This document shows positions 25,658-34,235 of a stretch of 64,000 nt of DNA, in pieces (position 1 is the first letter of the stretch; the number at the start of each line of letters is the position of its first letter). The position numbers and the translations under genes are program-made. The stretch comes from Aureibaculum algae (GTDB lineage Bacteria; Bacteroidota; Bacteroidia; Flavobacteriales; Flavobacteriaceae), in NCBI RefSeq assembly GCF_006065315.1, contig NZ_CP040749.1:4982001-5046000 (forward strand), given 5' to 3'. The notes beneath the pieces were generated by a model. That model was not told the DNA's origin. It was given only the letters and a program-made list of their open reading frames with translations, and made no database searches.

Positions 25658-26980
25658 TTATTCCTTCTGCAGGTCATGTATCTTTCCTCCAAAATTAAGA
25701 ATCATAGAATTATTAGCTAGATTAAACGTAAACTTAATGCCCATAGAGTCATAGCTAAAGCTATCTTTTTCGGTTGCAATCAATTTAAAAATCGGTTGTC
25801 CCGTGGCCTGAGCAAATAATGTATTTCCTTCTTTAGTAAAAGTTACCTTTGCTGGAAATGTCGAACCACTGTAAACGCCTAAGTACACATCTAAATCATT
25901 ACTTGTCAAATCAATTTTAGATTCACTTTCTAGGCTTGGGTCATTGCTAAAATAAGTTTCTAACAGCGATACCAAAATAGTTGTTGCCTCAGTGTTTAAG
26001 GCATTAAATGAAAAGGCAATCGAAACATTTCTACTAGGAACATATGCAGCCATAGATCTAAAACCATCAATTCCTCCATCATGACCATATACCTCTAAAC
26101 CTTTAAAAACAAGTTTAGACAATCCCATACCCATATTTTCTTTTACAGATTTCATTTGTTCTAGAGCGTCTTTTGAAACTAAATTTCCTGAAAATAAGTT
26201 ATCATAAAAAACATTTAGTTCTCTTGGTGTTGACACAATTGCACCAGCCCCCATCGGTCCAGTTAAATCAGTTTCTAATGTGATTGGCTTCCATTCTGAA
26301 TCTTCTTCATAATAGGAAACCGCTTCATTCTCACTCGGAATAATATCTTTTCCATAAATTGTTCTATCCAATTTAATTGGATCAGAAATTCTATTGTTTA
26401 AAATTTCTGAGAAGGTTTTTTTATCAATATCTTCAGCTATATAAGAAAGTAAAATATAGTTTGTATTTGAATATGCTGTTTTTTCATTGGGTTCAAAATC
26501 CACACCATTTTTAATGAACTTTTCAAGCATTTCTTTTCGTTTTCTTGGTTTACTTATCCAAAGTTGAAAATCTTTTTCATTTGTTACATTATGTAAACCA
26601 CTTCTATGATACAAAAGGTTTTCTATTGTTATTATCTCGGCATTTTCAATTTCAGGAAAATGAGAACTTAAATTCGAACTAAGACTTAGTTTCTTTTCAT
26701 CAATCAATTGCATTATAATTGTAGCTGTAAATGTTTTCGTTATAGAGCCAATTCTATATTTAGTTAACGCATTAGCTTTTGACTTTGAATTGATATTAGA
26801 AAAACCTATGGATTTTTGATAGACCTCTTGTCCATCCTTAAAAATGGAAACCGTTCCCATTCCTATTTTATTTTCTTCAATGTTGCTAAATAAACTATCA
26901 AGTTTAGTTTTGTCAATAGTTTGAGACTGTAAGCAAAGACTTGTTAAAAAAGCTATTATAATTATAATGTACTTGACCAT
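25658..26980 (-). CDS. Secreted serine hydrolase (beta-lactamase class C / PBP4*-like)
   Basis: Exported serine hydrolase of 440 residues: signal peptide ending near LCLQSQ, then a beta-lactamase-fold domain. Active-site motifs are SITK (S-x-x-K, in RIGSITKTFTATI), the Tyr-x-Asn motif YSNTNY, and HDGG (the third motif, equivalent to K-T-G). A C-terminal beta-domain of about 100 residues follows (YLGVYSGSTFPAKVTF). Members include D-aminopeptidases, esterases and penicillin-binding-like enzymes; the substrate is not readable. It lies 3 bases after the small ExbB/TolQ-like gene on the same strand, so the two are probably co-transcribed. Confidence 0.9.
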   Translation of the reverse strand: MVKYIIIIIAFLTSLCLQSQTIDKTKLDSLFSNIEENKIGMGTVSIFKDGQEVYQKSIGFSNINSKSKANALTKYRIGSITKTFTATIIMQLIDEKKLSLSSNLSSHFPEIENAEIITIENLLYHRSGLHNVTNEKDFQLWISKPRKRKEMLEKFIKNGVDFEPNEKTAYSNTNYILLSYIAEDIDKKTFSEILNNRISDPIKLDRTIYGKDIIPSENEAVSYYEEDSEWKPITLETDLTGPMGAGAIVSTPRELNVFYDNLFSGNLVSKDALEQMKSVKENMGMGLSKLVFKGLEVYGHDGGIDGFRSMAAYVPSRNVSIAFSFNALNTEATTILVSLLETYFSNDPSLESESKIDLTSNDLDVYLGVYSGSTFPAKVTFTKEGNTLFAQATGQPIFKLIATEKDSFSYDSMGIKFTFNLANNSMILNFGGKIHDLQKE

Positions 26981-26983
26981 ATA

Positions 26984-27337
26984 TTATTTTTTTGTCCAAG
27001 TTAGAACAATAATCCCTAATCTACCAATTAGAAAAATAACGGAACCAAATACGGGAGTCAAGAGACCGTACTGAAGCCCCCCTGCTATAACTCCAGCCGA
27101 AATTTCATTTGCCATTTGAATGGCTTCAAATGCTCCAATCAAACTAATCATAAGAGTAAAGAAGCCCCATACTAATGCAAATAAGGAAACTGAACTTATA
27201 AGATTTATTATTTTTTCTGAGTTCTCCTTTTCTAGAAAACCTTTAATAAGAAGTAATATCACTAAAATTAATAATAACAAAAGTGGATATGTTAAAAGTG
27301 GCTCTAACTGAAAAAATTTTTGGAAAAATGATGACAT
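26984..27337 (-). CDS. Small ExbB/TolQ-like membrane protein
   Basis: Membrane protein of 117 residues with three hydrophobic segments (about 14-33, 50-70, 88-112). The last two have the look of the MotA/TolQ/ExbB channel domain: a first helix SLFALVWGFFTLMISLIGAF, a short amphipathic loop with QMANEISAGVIAGGLQYGLLTPVFG, then a final helix. It is much shorter than ExbB (about 230) and no ExbD partner is adjacent, so ion-channel activity is uncertain. It is the first gene before the serine hydrolase (3-base gap), suggesting a two-gene operon in which the hydrolase and this protein act on the envelope together. Confidence 0.65.
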   Translation of the reverse strand: MSSFFQKFFQLEPLLTYPLLLLLILVILLLIKGFLEKENSEKIINLISSVSLFALVWGFFTLMISLIGAFEAIQMANEISAGVIAGGLQYGLLTPVFGSVIFLIGRLGIIVLTWTKK

Positions 27338-27556
27338 AATAATTAGATTTAAAAATTAATAATACTCAAATGTAATCTGAAAGTAGCATTGCTATATAAA
27401 TTAGCGATAGAATAAAGAATTAGAGTGTTAATTAACAGAATAAGCCTAATTTGAACCTTCTATTTGCAAAAAACAGTGTTAAATTGGTAATTCACCTATG
27501 AAATTATACATATTAAAATAAAATAAGCAACTTGCGTCATTAAAGTTAAACAAAGA

Positions 27557-28618
27557 ATGAATACAAACCTTTTGCATAAAAGCAAATTTATACCTATACA
27601 TTTTTTAGTATGGGTTGTTGTATGGTTTTTCTTCGTTTACTTTTTTAGTTACAATTCTGATAATACTAGTTATGTCACTTGGTTTTCAAGTTTTCTATTG
27701 CCAATAGCAATCGTAACTACCTACTTTATGGTGTATTATTTAATTCCTAAATACCTCCTAACAAAAAAGTACTTTCTTTTCATACTTTACAGTCTTTATA
27801 TGTCTGTTTTCTCAACGGTTTTAATACTTATCGCCATTTACGTTAGTTTTATTTTCTTGTCTAACATGGAAATAAAAAAAATGCCACCAATGAGCCGAAA
27901 CTTTGTGTTTGTTTTAATTCTTGTGTATTTAGTGGTTGCTATTTTTAGTTTTATCAGTTTATTAAATCACAACTTTAAAACCATTTCAAAAAATAAAGCA
28001 TTAGAAAATAAAATTTTGGAAACTCAATTGCAGATTAAAAATCAAGAATTGCAATATTTAAAAAAGCAAATTCACCCACATTTTCTATTTAATACCCTAA
28101 ATACTATTTACGGATTTGCCTTAAAACAGTCTAAAGATACCCCTGAAATAATATTAAAATTATCAAATTTATTAGACTATATTTTATACCAAGTAAATAA
28201 ACCTAAAGTTAGTTTAAAAGAAGAAATTGCTCATATTAAAGAATATATCGAACTCGAAAAAATACGATTTCAAGATACATTAAAAGTGTCTTTTATTGCT
28301 GATGAAATTCCTGAAACTATTCAAATTGCTCCGATGCTTTTAATACCATTCGTAGAAAATGCCTTTAAACATGGTCATTTAATAGATGGGTTTTTAAACA
28401 TAGAGATTGTAATATGGTTTTCAGATGGCAACCTTAATTTTACTATAAAAAATACCACTATTCAAAATGAAGCCACAAAAGAAAATGATGGTATTGGACT
28501 TAAAAACATAAAGAAAAGATTGGATATTTTGTATATTGATAATTATACATTAAATATTTCTGAATTTGAGGGTTGGTATAATGTTAACCTCAACGTTTTA
28601 AACTTAAAAGCAAACTAA
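27557..28618 (+). CDS. LytS-type sensor histidine kinase
   Basis: Membrane sensor kinase of 353 residues. Four hydrophobic helices (about 10-150) are followed by a short coiled coil (KALENKILETQLQIKNQEL) and the His_kinase domain. The phospho-acceptor box is HPHFLFNTLNTIYG with His175. The ATP-binding N-box and G-box are in PMLLIPFVENAFKHG and NDGIGLKNIKKRLD. This is the minimal LytS/YehU architecture, which in Bacteroidota often controls envelope or transport genes. The response regulator gene follows immediately, and an EamA transporter gene is next and may be a target. The signal is unknown. No -7 element was found upstream. Confidence 0.93.
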   Translation: MNTNLLHKSKFIPIHFLVWVVVWFFFVYFFSYNSDNTSYVTWFSSFLLPIAIVTTYFMVYYLIPKYLLTKKYFLFILYSLYMSVFSTVLILIAIYVSFIFLSNMEIKKMPPMSRNFVFVLILVYLVVAIFSFISLLNHNFKTISKNKALENKILETQLQIKNQELQYLKKQIHPHFLFNTLNTIYGFALKQSKDTPEIILKLSNLLDYILYQVNKPKVSLKEEIAHIKEYIELEKIRFQDTLKVSFIADEIPETIQIAPMLLIPFVENAFKHGHLIDGFLNIEIVIWFSDGNLNFTIKNTTIQNEATKENDGIGLKNIKKRLDILYIDNYTLNISEFEGWYNVNLNVLNLKAN

Positions 28619-28622
28619 ATTG

Positions 28623-29333
28623 GTGAAACAGATTAACTGCATAATTGTTGATGACGAACCTATAGCCCGTGAAATTTTAGCTACGCATTTGCAAAAAATT
28701 GATATCATAAAGGTTTCCAAATTATGTAAAAATGCTGTGGAAGCTTTTAATACCATAAGTTCAGATAAAATTGATTTGATCTTTTTAGATATCAATATGC
28801 CCGAAATATCGGGATTAGCCTTTGCGAAATCAATCAATAAAAATATAAAGGTAATTTTCACAACCGCCTATCGCGAATATGCTATTGACGGGTTTGACTT
28901 GCAAGCCGTTGATTATTTATTAAAACCCATTTCTTTTGAACGTTTATTGAAAGCCATCAATAAATTCAGCAATGAAAATATTGAAATTATAGAGAAGCCA
29001 GTTGTTGAAACACATGAAAAAAATGATTTTATCTTTGTACGTGCTGATAGAAAAATGGTAAAAATTAATTTTTCTGAAATACTATATATTGAAAGTTTGA
29101 GCGATTATATTCAAATTCATTTAATTGATAAAACCATTACTACCCGAGAAACGATTAGCAATATAGAAGCGAAACTTCCACAACATCAATTTTTAAGAAC
29201 ACATCGTTCATTTATAATCTCAATTAATAAAATAGAATTGTTTACCAATGAATTTGTAGAACTTGGCAACAAAGCCATTCCTATAAGTAGAACCTACAAA
29301 AATGATGTTCTCAAAAAATTAGAAAGTCTGTAA
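28623..29333 (+). CDS. LytTR-family response regulator
   Basis: DNA-binding response regulator of 236 residues. The receiver domain is about 1-120 (IIVDDEP acidic pair, phospho-acceptor Asp in FLDINMPE at about residue 56, Lys in LLKPISF). The C-terminal LytTR domain (about 140-236) includes FIFVRADRKMVKINFSEILYIESLSDY and HRSFIISINKIE. It pairs with the LytS-type kinase that ends 4 bases upstream. The start may be the GTG at 28623 or the TTG one codon earlier. Cytoplasmic transcription factor; the target operator is not identifiable from one site. No terminator is seen before the EamA gene. Confidence 0.94.
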   Translation: MKQINCIIVDDEPIAREILATHLQKIDIIKVSKLCKNAVEAFNTISSDKIDLIFLDINMPEISGLAFAKSINKNIKVIFTTAYREYAIDGFDLQAVDYLLKPISFERLLKAINKFSNENIEIIEKPVVETHEKNDFIFVRADRKMVKINFSEILYIESLSDYIQIHLIDKTITTRETISNIEAKLPQHQFLRTHRSFIISINKIELFTNEFVELGNKAIPISRTYKNDVLKKLESL

Positions 29334-29392
29334 TACAGTATTGAGCATCGTAATTACAAGTAATTAATAACATTCAGAAAATTGCATTACAA

Positions 29393-29400
29393 TACATTTG
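29393..29400 (+). promoter_or_regulatory. -7 promoter element of the EamA transporter gene
   Basis: TACATTTG ends 3 bases before the ATG at 29404 and contains the TTG at 29398 that would otherwise be the first start codon. If used, the mRNA would be nearly leaderless. Confidence 0.5.
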
Positions 29401-29403
29401 CTC

Positions 29404-30321
29404 ATGCTATTTTCAAAAATCAAAAACTCGGCTGTACTTATTGCAGTAGTTGGCATTGTTTTATTTTCCGCAAAAGCCATTATGGTTAAATTGGCTTATC
29501 AATACAATGTAAGTTCATTACATTTACTATTATTTAGAATGCTTTTTTCACTTCCTTTCTATTTGATAATTCTATACTTTCATAAACCAAAATCAACAAC
29601 AAATATTAAGAAACAAGATTATCTGTGGTTGCTCTTTTTTGGATTCATCGGTTATTATTTGGCCAGCTATTTCGATTTTTTAGGCCTACAATACATAAAG
29701 GCTGGTTTAGAAAGAATTATCCTGTTTATTTACCCAACTTTAGTGCTTTTAATCTCAAGAATTTTCCTTAAAGAAAGAATTTCACCAAAGCAGATTATCG
29801 CGATATTAATCACCTATTTTGGTGTAATAATAACATTTAGTGGAGAATTGCAATACAACGGTGATCATATTTTCCTTGGCGGATTTTTAATCTTTTTAAG
29901 TGCCCTAACCTATGCTTCATATCTCGTTGGTAGCGGATGGTTAATACCAAAATTTGGAGTATTACGTTTTACGTCATATGCCATGATAATATCGTCAATT
30001 TGTGTCATTATCCATTATTTAATACTCGACAGAACAAGTGTTTTTCAATACTCCTATCAAGTATATCTACTTGGTTTTATGATGGCTATTTTATCAACAT
30101 TAATTCCTTCGTTTTTAGTGTCATTGGCCATAAAAAAAATAGGAGCATCTAATTTTTCTATCATTGGCAGTATTGGACCTATATCTACCATTATTTTAGC
30201 CTATATTTTTCTTGATGAAAGGTTAACCATAATGCAATTATTAGGAGCAGTAATTGTAATCATTGGTATTACTTTTGTTTCTCTGAATAAATCTAAAAAA
30301 AATAGAAAACTTGTTCCCTAA
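29404..30321 (+). CDS. EamA (DMT) family transporter
   Basis: Inner-membrane drug/metabolite transporter of about 305 residues with ten hydrophobic helices arranged as two EamA repeats. The first repeat is about 1-140 and the second about 150-298 (GAVIVIIGITFVSLNKSKK at the end). The first repeat has LHLLLFRMLFSLPFYLI and IKAGLERIILFIYPTLVLL; the second has LSTLIPSFLVSLAIKKIGASNFSIIGSIGPI. The substrate is unknown; the family exports amino acids, purines or similar metabolites. The first possible start, TTG at 29398, is part of a -7 element, so I use the ATG at 29404. It follows the LytS/LytTR pair by 70 bases. Confidence 0.92.
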   Translation: MLFSKIKNSAVLIAVVGIVLFSAKAIMVKLAYQYNVSSLHLLLFRMLFSLPFYLIILYFHKPKSTTNIKKQDYLWLLFFGFIGYYLASYFDFLGLQYIKAGLERIILFIYPTLVLLISRIFLKERISPKQIIAILITYFGVIITFSGELQYNGDHIFLGGFLIFLSALTYASYLVGSGWLIPKFGVLRFTSYAMIISSICVIIHYLILDRTSVFQYSYQVYLLGFMMAILSTLIPSFLVSLAIKKIGASNFSIIGSIGPISTIILAYIFLDERLTIMQLLGAVIVIIGITFVSLNKSKKNRKLVP

Positions 30322-30325
30322 CATT

Positions 30326-30333
30326 TATCTTTG
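30326..30333 (+). promoter_or_regulatory. -7 promoter element of mvaD
   Basis: TATCTTTG followed by TG lies 16 bases before the TTG start of mvaD at 30349, giving a leader of about 10 bases. Confidence 0.65.
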
Positions 30334-30348
30334 TGAAAAATCTCAACT

Positions 30349-31434
30349 TTGGAACGCGACAATTTTATTTACAAACCAACACAGAAAAGAATATTAGATG
30401 ATGGCTCTTTCACTTGGAAAGCTCCAAGTAATATTGCCCTAGTAAAATATTGGGGGAAAAAAGAACCGCAACTTCCTGAAAATGCTTCTATCAGTTTTAC
30501 TTTAGATGCTTGTTCAACAATAACTACTATTGATTTTAGTAAAAGTAAACCTAACGAGAATGTCAATTTCGATATCTATTTTGAAGACGAAAAGAAGGAT
30601 GACTTTAAACCGAAAATAGAAAAGTTCTTTGAGCGTATAAAACAATATGTTCCATTTATTTCAGATTATAATTTTGTAATTAAAACACGTAATACATTTC
30701 CACATAGTAGTGGAATTGCATCTTCAGCAAGTGGAATGTCCGCCCTAGCTTTATGTATTATGAGCATGGAAAAAGCCTTAAATCCCGCTATTTCAGACGA
30801 ACTATTTAATAAAAAAGCTTCTTTTTTAGCTCGTTTAGGTTCAGGTAGTGCTGCAAGAAGTGTTGAAGGACCACTGGTAGTTTGGGGTAAACACGATAAA
30901 ATTGACAATAGTTCTGACCTGTTTGGAGTAAAATTTTCTGGAACTGTTCATGAAAATTTTAAAAATTACCATGATACAATTTTACTAGTTGACAAGGGTG
31001 AAAAACAAGTATCGAGTACCGTGGGGCATAACTTAATGAATAATCATCCTTTTGCTCAACAACGATTTGTGCAAGCAAATGAAAACATGATTAAAATCTC
31101 AGAAGCTTTAAAATTGGGCGACTTAAAATCGTTTATAAGCATTGTAGAAAGCGAAGCACTTACGCTGCATTCTATGATGATGACGAGTCATCCTTATTTT
31201 ATTTTAATGAAGCCAAACACGTTAGAAATAATAAATAAAATTTGGGCATTCAGAGAAAAGACAAACTCAAACATCTGCTTTACATTAGATGCCGGTGCCA
31301 ATGTTCACATCTTATTTCCTGAAAAAGAAAAGGAAAAAGTTAACGATTTTATTATCAGCGAATTAATTCAATTTTGTCAAAATAATCATTATATTTGTGA
31401 CAGGGTCGGATTTGGAGCGAGGCAAATTCAATAG
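30349..31434 (+). CDS. mvaD: Diphosphomevalonate decarboxylase
   Basis: ATP-dependent last step of the mevalonate route, giving isopentenyl diphosphate; cytoplasmic. The 361 residues have the GHMP fold. Diagnostic stretches are WKAPSNIALVKYWGK (substrate Lys and Tyr-Trp), SISFTLDA, HSSGIASSASGMSALAL (ATP loop), GSGSAARSVEGP, and LDAGANVHILFP near the C-terminus. The start is a TTG 16 bases after a -7 element. The protein is about 30 residues longer than typical bacterial MvaD, mostly as an N-terminal extension. It belongs with the mevalonate kinase gene about 850 bases downstream and the GYDIA kinase about 7 kb upstream. Confidence 0.96.
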   Translation: MERDNFIYKPTQKRILDDGSFTWKAPSNIALVKYWGKKEPQLPENASISFTLDACSTITTIDFSKSKPNENVNFDIYFEDEKKDDFKPKIEKFFERIKQYVPFISDYNFVIKTRNTFPHSSGIASSASGMSALALCIMSMEKALNPAISDELFNKKASFLARLGSGSAARSVEGPLVVWGKHDKIDNSSDLFGVKFSGTVHENFKNYHDTILLVDKGEKQVSSTVGHNLMNNHPFAQQRFVQANENMIKISEALKLGDLKSFISIVESEALTLHSMMMTSHPYFILMKPNTLEIINKIWAFREKTNSNICFTLDAGANVHILFPEKEKEKVNDFIISELIQFCQNNHYICDRVGFGARQIQ

Positions 31435-31590
31435 ATTTCCTATCCTTTTATAATTTGTTCTTTTGATTTTTTGGCCGATACAACGTTATAATAAATTGAG
31501 ACTGAATTAGCAAAACTATATATAAATAGAGCTTAATCATGCAAAAGCTAGGTATATCGTTTTGGATTTTATTAACTTAAAATTTCGGTC

Positions 31591-32163
31591 ATGAAAAACT
31601 TAACTACATTATTTTGCCTGCTTACATTCCTTTTTTCTACATTATTATTTGCTCAAAAAGACACCCTTTGGTACGATTCCAATTGGGGAGAAACGGCACG
31701 AGCCCAAGCCTCATATTTCAGACCCGCACCTGATAAAAAAGATAATGGTTATTGGTGGCAGGACTATTATATTGATGGTACTAAACAAATGGAGGCCTTA
31801 TCATTAAAAGAAAATGAAGAAGTTTTACACGGAAAAGTAATTTGGTATCACCCTAACGGAAAAGTAATGCAAACCGTTCATTATAAAAATAATGTACCTC
31901 ATGGTTTACGTAAAAATTATTATAAAAGTGGCCCGTTAAAAAGTGAATATTCTTATGTTAACGGTAAAATTGATGGTGCTTATGTAGCATATCATGAAAA
32001 CGCCCAACTTTCAGAATCTGGCAACTATAAACTTGGAGAAAGAATTGGTGATTGGAAAGAACATTATAAAAGTGGAAAGTTAAAAGCCGAAGGTAAATAT
32101 ACCAATGGTAAAAAGTCAGAAACATGGCAAGTATATTATTATGATGGTTCAATAGAAGATTAA
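31591..32163 (+). CDS. Secreted MORN-repeat protein (YwqK-like)
   Basis: Exported protein of 190 residues: signal peptide ending near LLFAQ, then a region with paired Tyr/Trp (NGYWWQDYYIDG) and at least five MORN-type repeats of about 22 residues (HGKVIWYHPNGKVMQ, HGLRKNYYKSGPLKS, DGAYVAYHENAQLSE, GDWKEHYKSGKLKAE, ETWQVYYYDGS). Such proteins are often labelled YwqK-family antitoxin, but no toxin gene is adjacent and this copy is secreted, so a toxin-antitoxin role is doubtful. A structural or binding role at the envelope is more plausible. It lies alone between mvaD and the mevalonate kinase gene. Confidence 0.85.
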   Translation: MKNLTTLFCLLTFLFSTLLFAQKDTLWYDSNWGETARAQASYFRPAPDKKDNGYWWQDYYIDGTKQMEALSLKENEEVLHGKVIWYHPNGKVMQTVHYKNNVPHGLRKNYYKSGPLKSEYSYVNGKIDGAYVAYHENAQLSESGNYKLGERIGDWKEHYKSGKLKAEGKYTNGKKSETWQVYYYDGSIED

Positions 32164-32244
32164 ACAATGACGTTTGTTTTGATAATAAACGTTATATAAC
32201 AGCGTTTAAGAACCATAGAAGCAATATTATTAGTGAGATTATAT

Positions 32245-32252
32245 TATATTTG
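32245..32252 (+). promoter_or_regulatory. -7 promoter element of the mevalonate kinase operon
   Basis: TATATTTG followed by CAAC lies 32 bases before the ATG at 32285 and serves the kinase and the UbiA-type gene that follows it. Confidence 0.62.
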
Positions 32253-32284
32253 CAACATATTATTATGTTAATATTCATAAATTG

Positions 32285-33211
32285 ATGAAAGGACCTTTAT
32301 TTTATGCTAAAATTTTACTCTTTGGTGAGTACGGAATTATAAAAGATTCTAAGGGTTTGGCGATACCATATAATTTTTTTAAAGGTGCCTTAAAAACATC
32401 AAATAATTTATCGGATACTGCTAAAAAATCCAATGAAAATTTACTGAAATATTACACCTATTTGTCGGATACTGATAACAGTATTGTACATTTTAGATTG
32501 GATGAATTAAAGCGAGACGTACAAAATGGTATGTATTTCGATTCTAGTATACCTCAAGGTTATGGTGTTGGAAGTTCAGGTGCCTTAGTAGCTGCGATAT
32601 ACGATAAATATGCCGATGACAAAATTACCGTATTAGAAAATTTAACTAGAGATAAATTATTAAAATTAAAAGGAATTTTTGGAATGATGGAATCTTTCTT
32701 TCATGGTAAAAGTTCTGGATTAGATCCGTTAAACAGCTATTTAAGTTTACCTATTCTTATCAACTCTAAAGATAATTTAGAACCAACAGGAATACCATCT
32801 CAAAAAGAAGGTAAAGGAGCTGTGTTTTTATTAGATTCTGAACAAATTGGTGAAACTGAACCTATGGTTAGCCTTTTCATGAATAAAATGAAAAATGAAG
32901 GTTTTAGAAAAATGATCAATGAAGATTTTGCAAAATATACAGATGCTTGTATTGATGATTTTTTACATGGAAATGCGAAATCGCTTTTTGGAAATGTAAA
33001 ACAACTCTCTAAAGTTGTGTTGGCTAATTTTAAACCGATGATTCCTAAAGCATTTCATAAACTTTGGCAACATGGTATTGATAGCAATGCCTATTATTTA
33101 AAATTATGTGGTTCTGGTGGAGGTGGCTATATTTTAGGTTTTACACCTGACTATGCAAAAGCTCAAGAGATTCTAAAAAATTATAAGTTAGAATTAGTTT
33201 ACAGATTTTAA
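32285..33211 (+). CDS. Mevalonate kinase
   Basis: GHMP kinase of 308 residues that phosphorylates mevalonate. Motifs are ILLFGEYGIIKDSKGLAIP (motif 1), IPQGYGVGSSGALVAAIYDKY (ATP loop), the GKSSGLDPLNSYLS segment carrying the catalytic Asp, and LKLCGSGGGGYILGF (motif 3). The protein is slightly shorter than classical mevalonate kinases. I use the ATG at 32285 rather than the TTG one codon upstream. The UbiA prenyltransferase gene follows 9 bases later, so isoprenoid precursor synthesis and its use in prenyl transfer are in one transcript. The assignment to mevalonate rather than phosphomevalonate rests on motif style and context and is not certain. Confidence 0.9.
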   Translation: MKGPLFYAKILLFGEYGIIKDSKGLAIPYNFFKGALKTSNNLSDTAKKSNENLLKYYTYLSDTDNSIVHFRLDELKRDVQNGMYFDSSIPQGYGVGSSGALVAAIYDKYADDKITVLENLTRDKLLKLKGIFGMMESFFHGKSSGLDPLNSYLSLPILINSKDNLEPTGIPSQKEGKGAVFLLDSEQIGETEPMVSLFMNKMKNEGFRKMINEDFAKYTDACIDDFLHGNAKSLFGNVKQLSKVVLANFKPMIPKAFHKLWQHGIDSNAYYLKLCGSGGGGYILGFTPDYAKAQEILKNYKLELVYRF

Positions 33212-33220
33212 TTATGGGTT

Positions 33221-34159
33221 ATGGACTTACTTAAAGCCGCGGAAGAGAACACACCCAAAAAACCAAAAAAATATCCTTTTTATTATAAATTTTTCAGTTT
33301 ACTATCTGTAGTAAGAGGTTATAATATAGTAATTATCGTAATTGCTCAATACTTAGCGTCTATATTTATTTTTGCTCCTGAAAAATCGTTACGCGGTGTC
33401 TTACTTAGTTTAGATTTATATCTAATCGTTTTAGCGACGATTTGTGTAATTGCCTCGGGTTATATTATCAATAATTTTTACGATGTAGATAAAGATAAAA
33501 TAAACAAACCTCAAAAAACAAAGCTAGATAGTATTGTTACTCAGCAAACTAAATTATATATTTACTTTACACTTAACTTTTTAGGTTTTGCATTTGCATT
33601 TTTTGTGTCATGGAAAGCAGCAGTGTTTTTTGCAGTTTATATTTTTTCAATCTGGTTTTATTCTCACAAACTACGTCATTATCCATTAGTAAAATTATTC
33701 TCCGCCGCTATTTTAGCCCTACTACCCTTTTTTGTAATTTTTGTATATTATAGGAACTTTTCTACTATTATTTTTACCCATGCTTGTTTCCTGTTTTTTA
33801 TATTATTAATAAGAGAACTTATCAAAGATTTAGAAACCATGCAGGGTGATATTGTTTCAAACTATATGACATTACCTATAAAATATGGCGAACGGTTTAC
33901 TAAAACACTTATAACACTCATTGTATTTTTAACCATACCTCCTATTTCATTCTTATTAAAATATCCTGAAATCGGTTTAATGAAATATTATTTTTATTTC
34001 TCGGCAATAGTTTTATTAGTCTTTCTAATCTTATTATGGCAATCAAATACTAAAAAAAATTACATGCTCTTGCATACCATTCTTAAATTATTAATTATTG
34101 CGGGCGTGTTTAGTTTAGCCTTTATTGACACTTCTGTAATAATTAAAAGAATACTATGA
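33221..34159 (+). CDS. UbiA-family prenyltransferase (geranylgeranylglycerol-phosphate geranylgeranyltransferase-like)
   Basis: Inner-membrane prenyltransferase of 312 residues with about eight hydrophobic helices. The first Asp-rich Mg2+/diphosphate motif is NNFYDVDKDKINKPQK. The second motif is in RELIKDLETMQGD. The closest functional class I recognise is digeranylgeranylglyceryl phosphate synthase-like enzymes known from archaea and found in Bacteroidota, which add a second prenyl chain to a glycerol lipid; menaquinone-type UbiA enzymes are an alternative. Sharing an operon with mevalonate kinase (9-base gap) fits an isoprenoid-lipid role. The N-terminal 20 residues are Lys-rich and probably cytoplasmic. 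Confidence 0.85.
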   Translation: MDLLKAAEENTPKKPKKYPFYYKFFSLLSVVRGYNIVIIVIAQYLASIFIFAPEKSLRGVLLSLDLYLIVLATICVIASGYIINNFYDVDKDKINKPQKTKLDSIVTQQTKLYIYFTLNFLGFAFAFFVSWKAAVFFAVYIFSIWFYSHKLRHYPLVKLFSAAILALLPFFVIFVYYRNFSTIIFTHACFLFFILLIRELIKDLETMQGDIVSNYMTLPIKYGERFTKTLITLIVFLTIPPISFLLKYPEIGLMKYYFYFSAIVLLVFLILLWQSNTKKNYMLLHTILKLLIIAGVFSLAFIDTSVIIKRIL

Positions 34160-34235
34160 AATGCCTAACTAAAATTTGGATAACACCAATATCATAGTCT
34201 TGGCATTCCATCTGACCACTAAAAAATAATAACAG

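Noticed and set aside
31591..32163. Toxin-antitoxin system based on the YwqK-like MORN protein
   Set aside because: No toxin-like gene is adjacent, and the protein carries a signal peptide, so a classic antitoxin role is unsupported.
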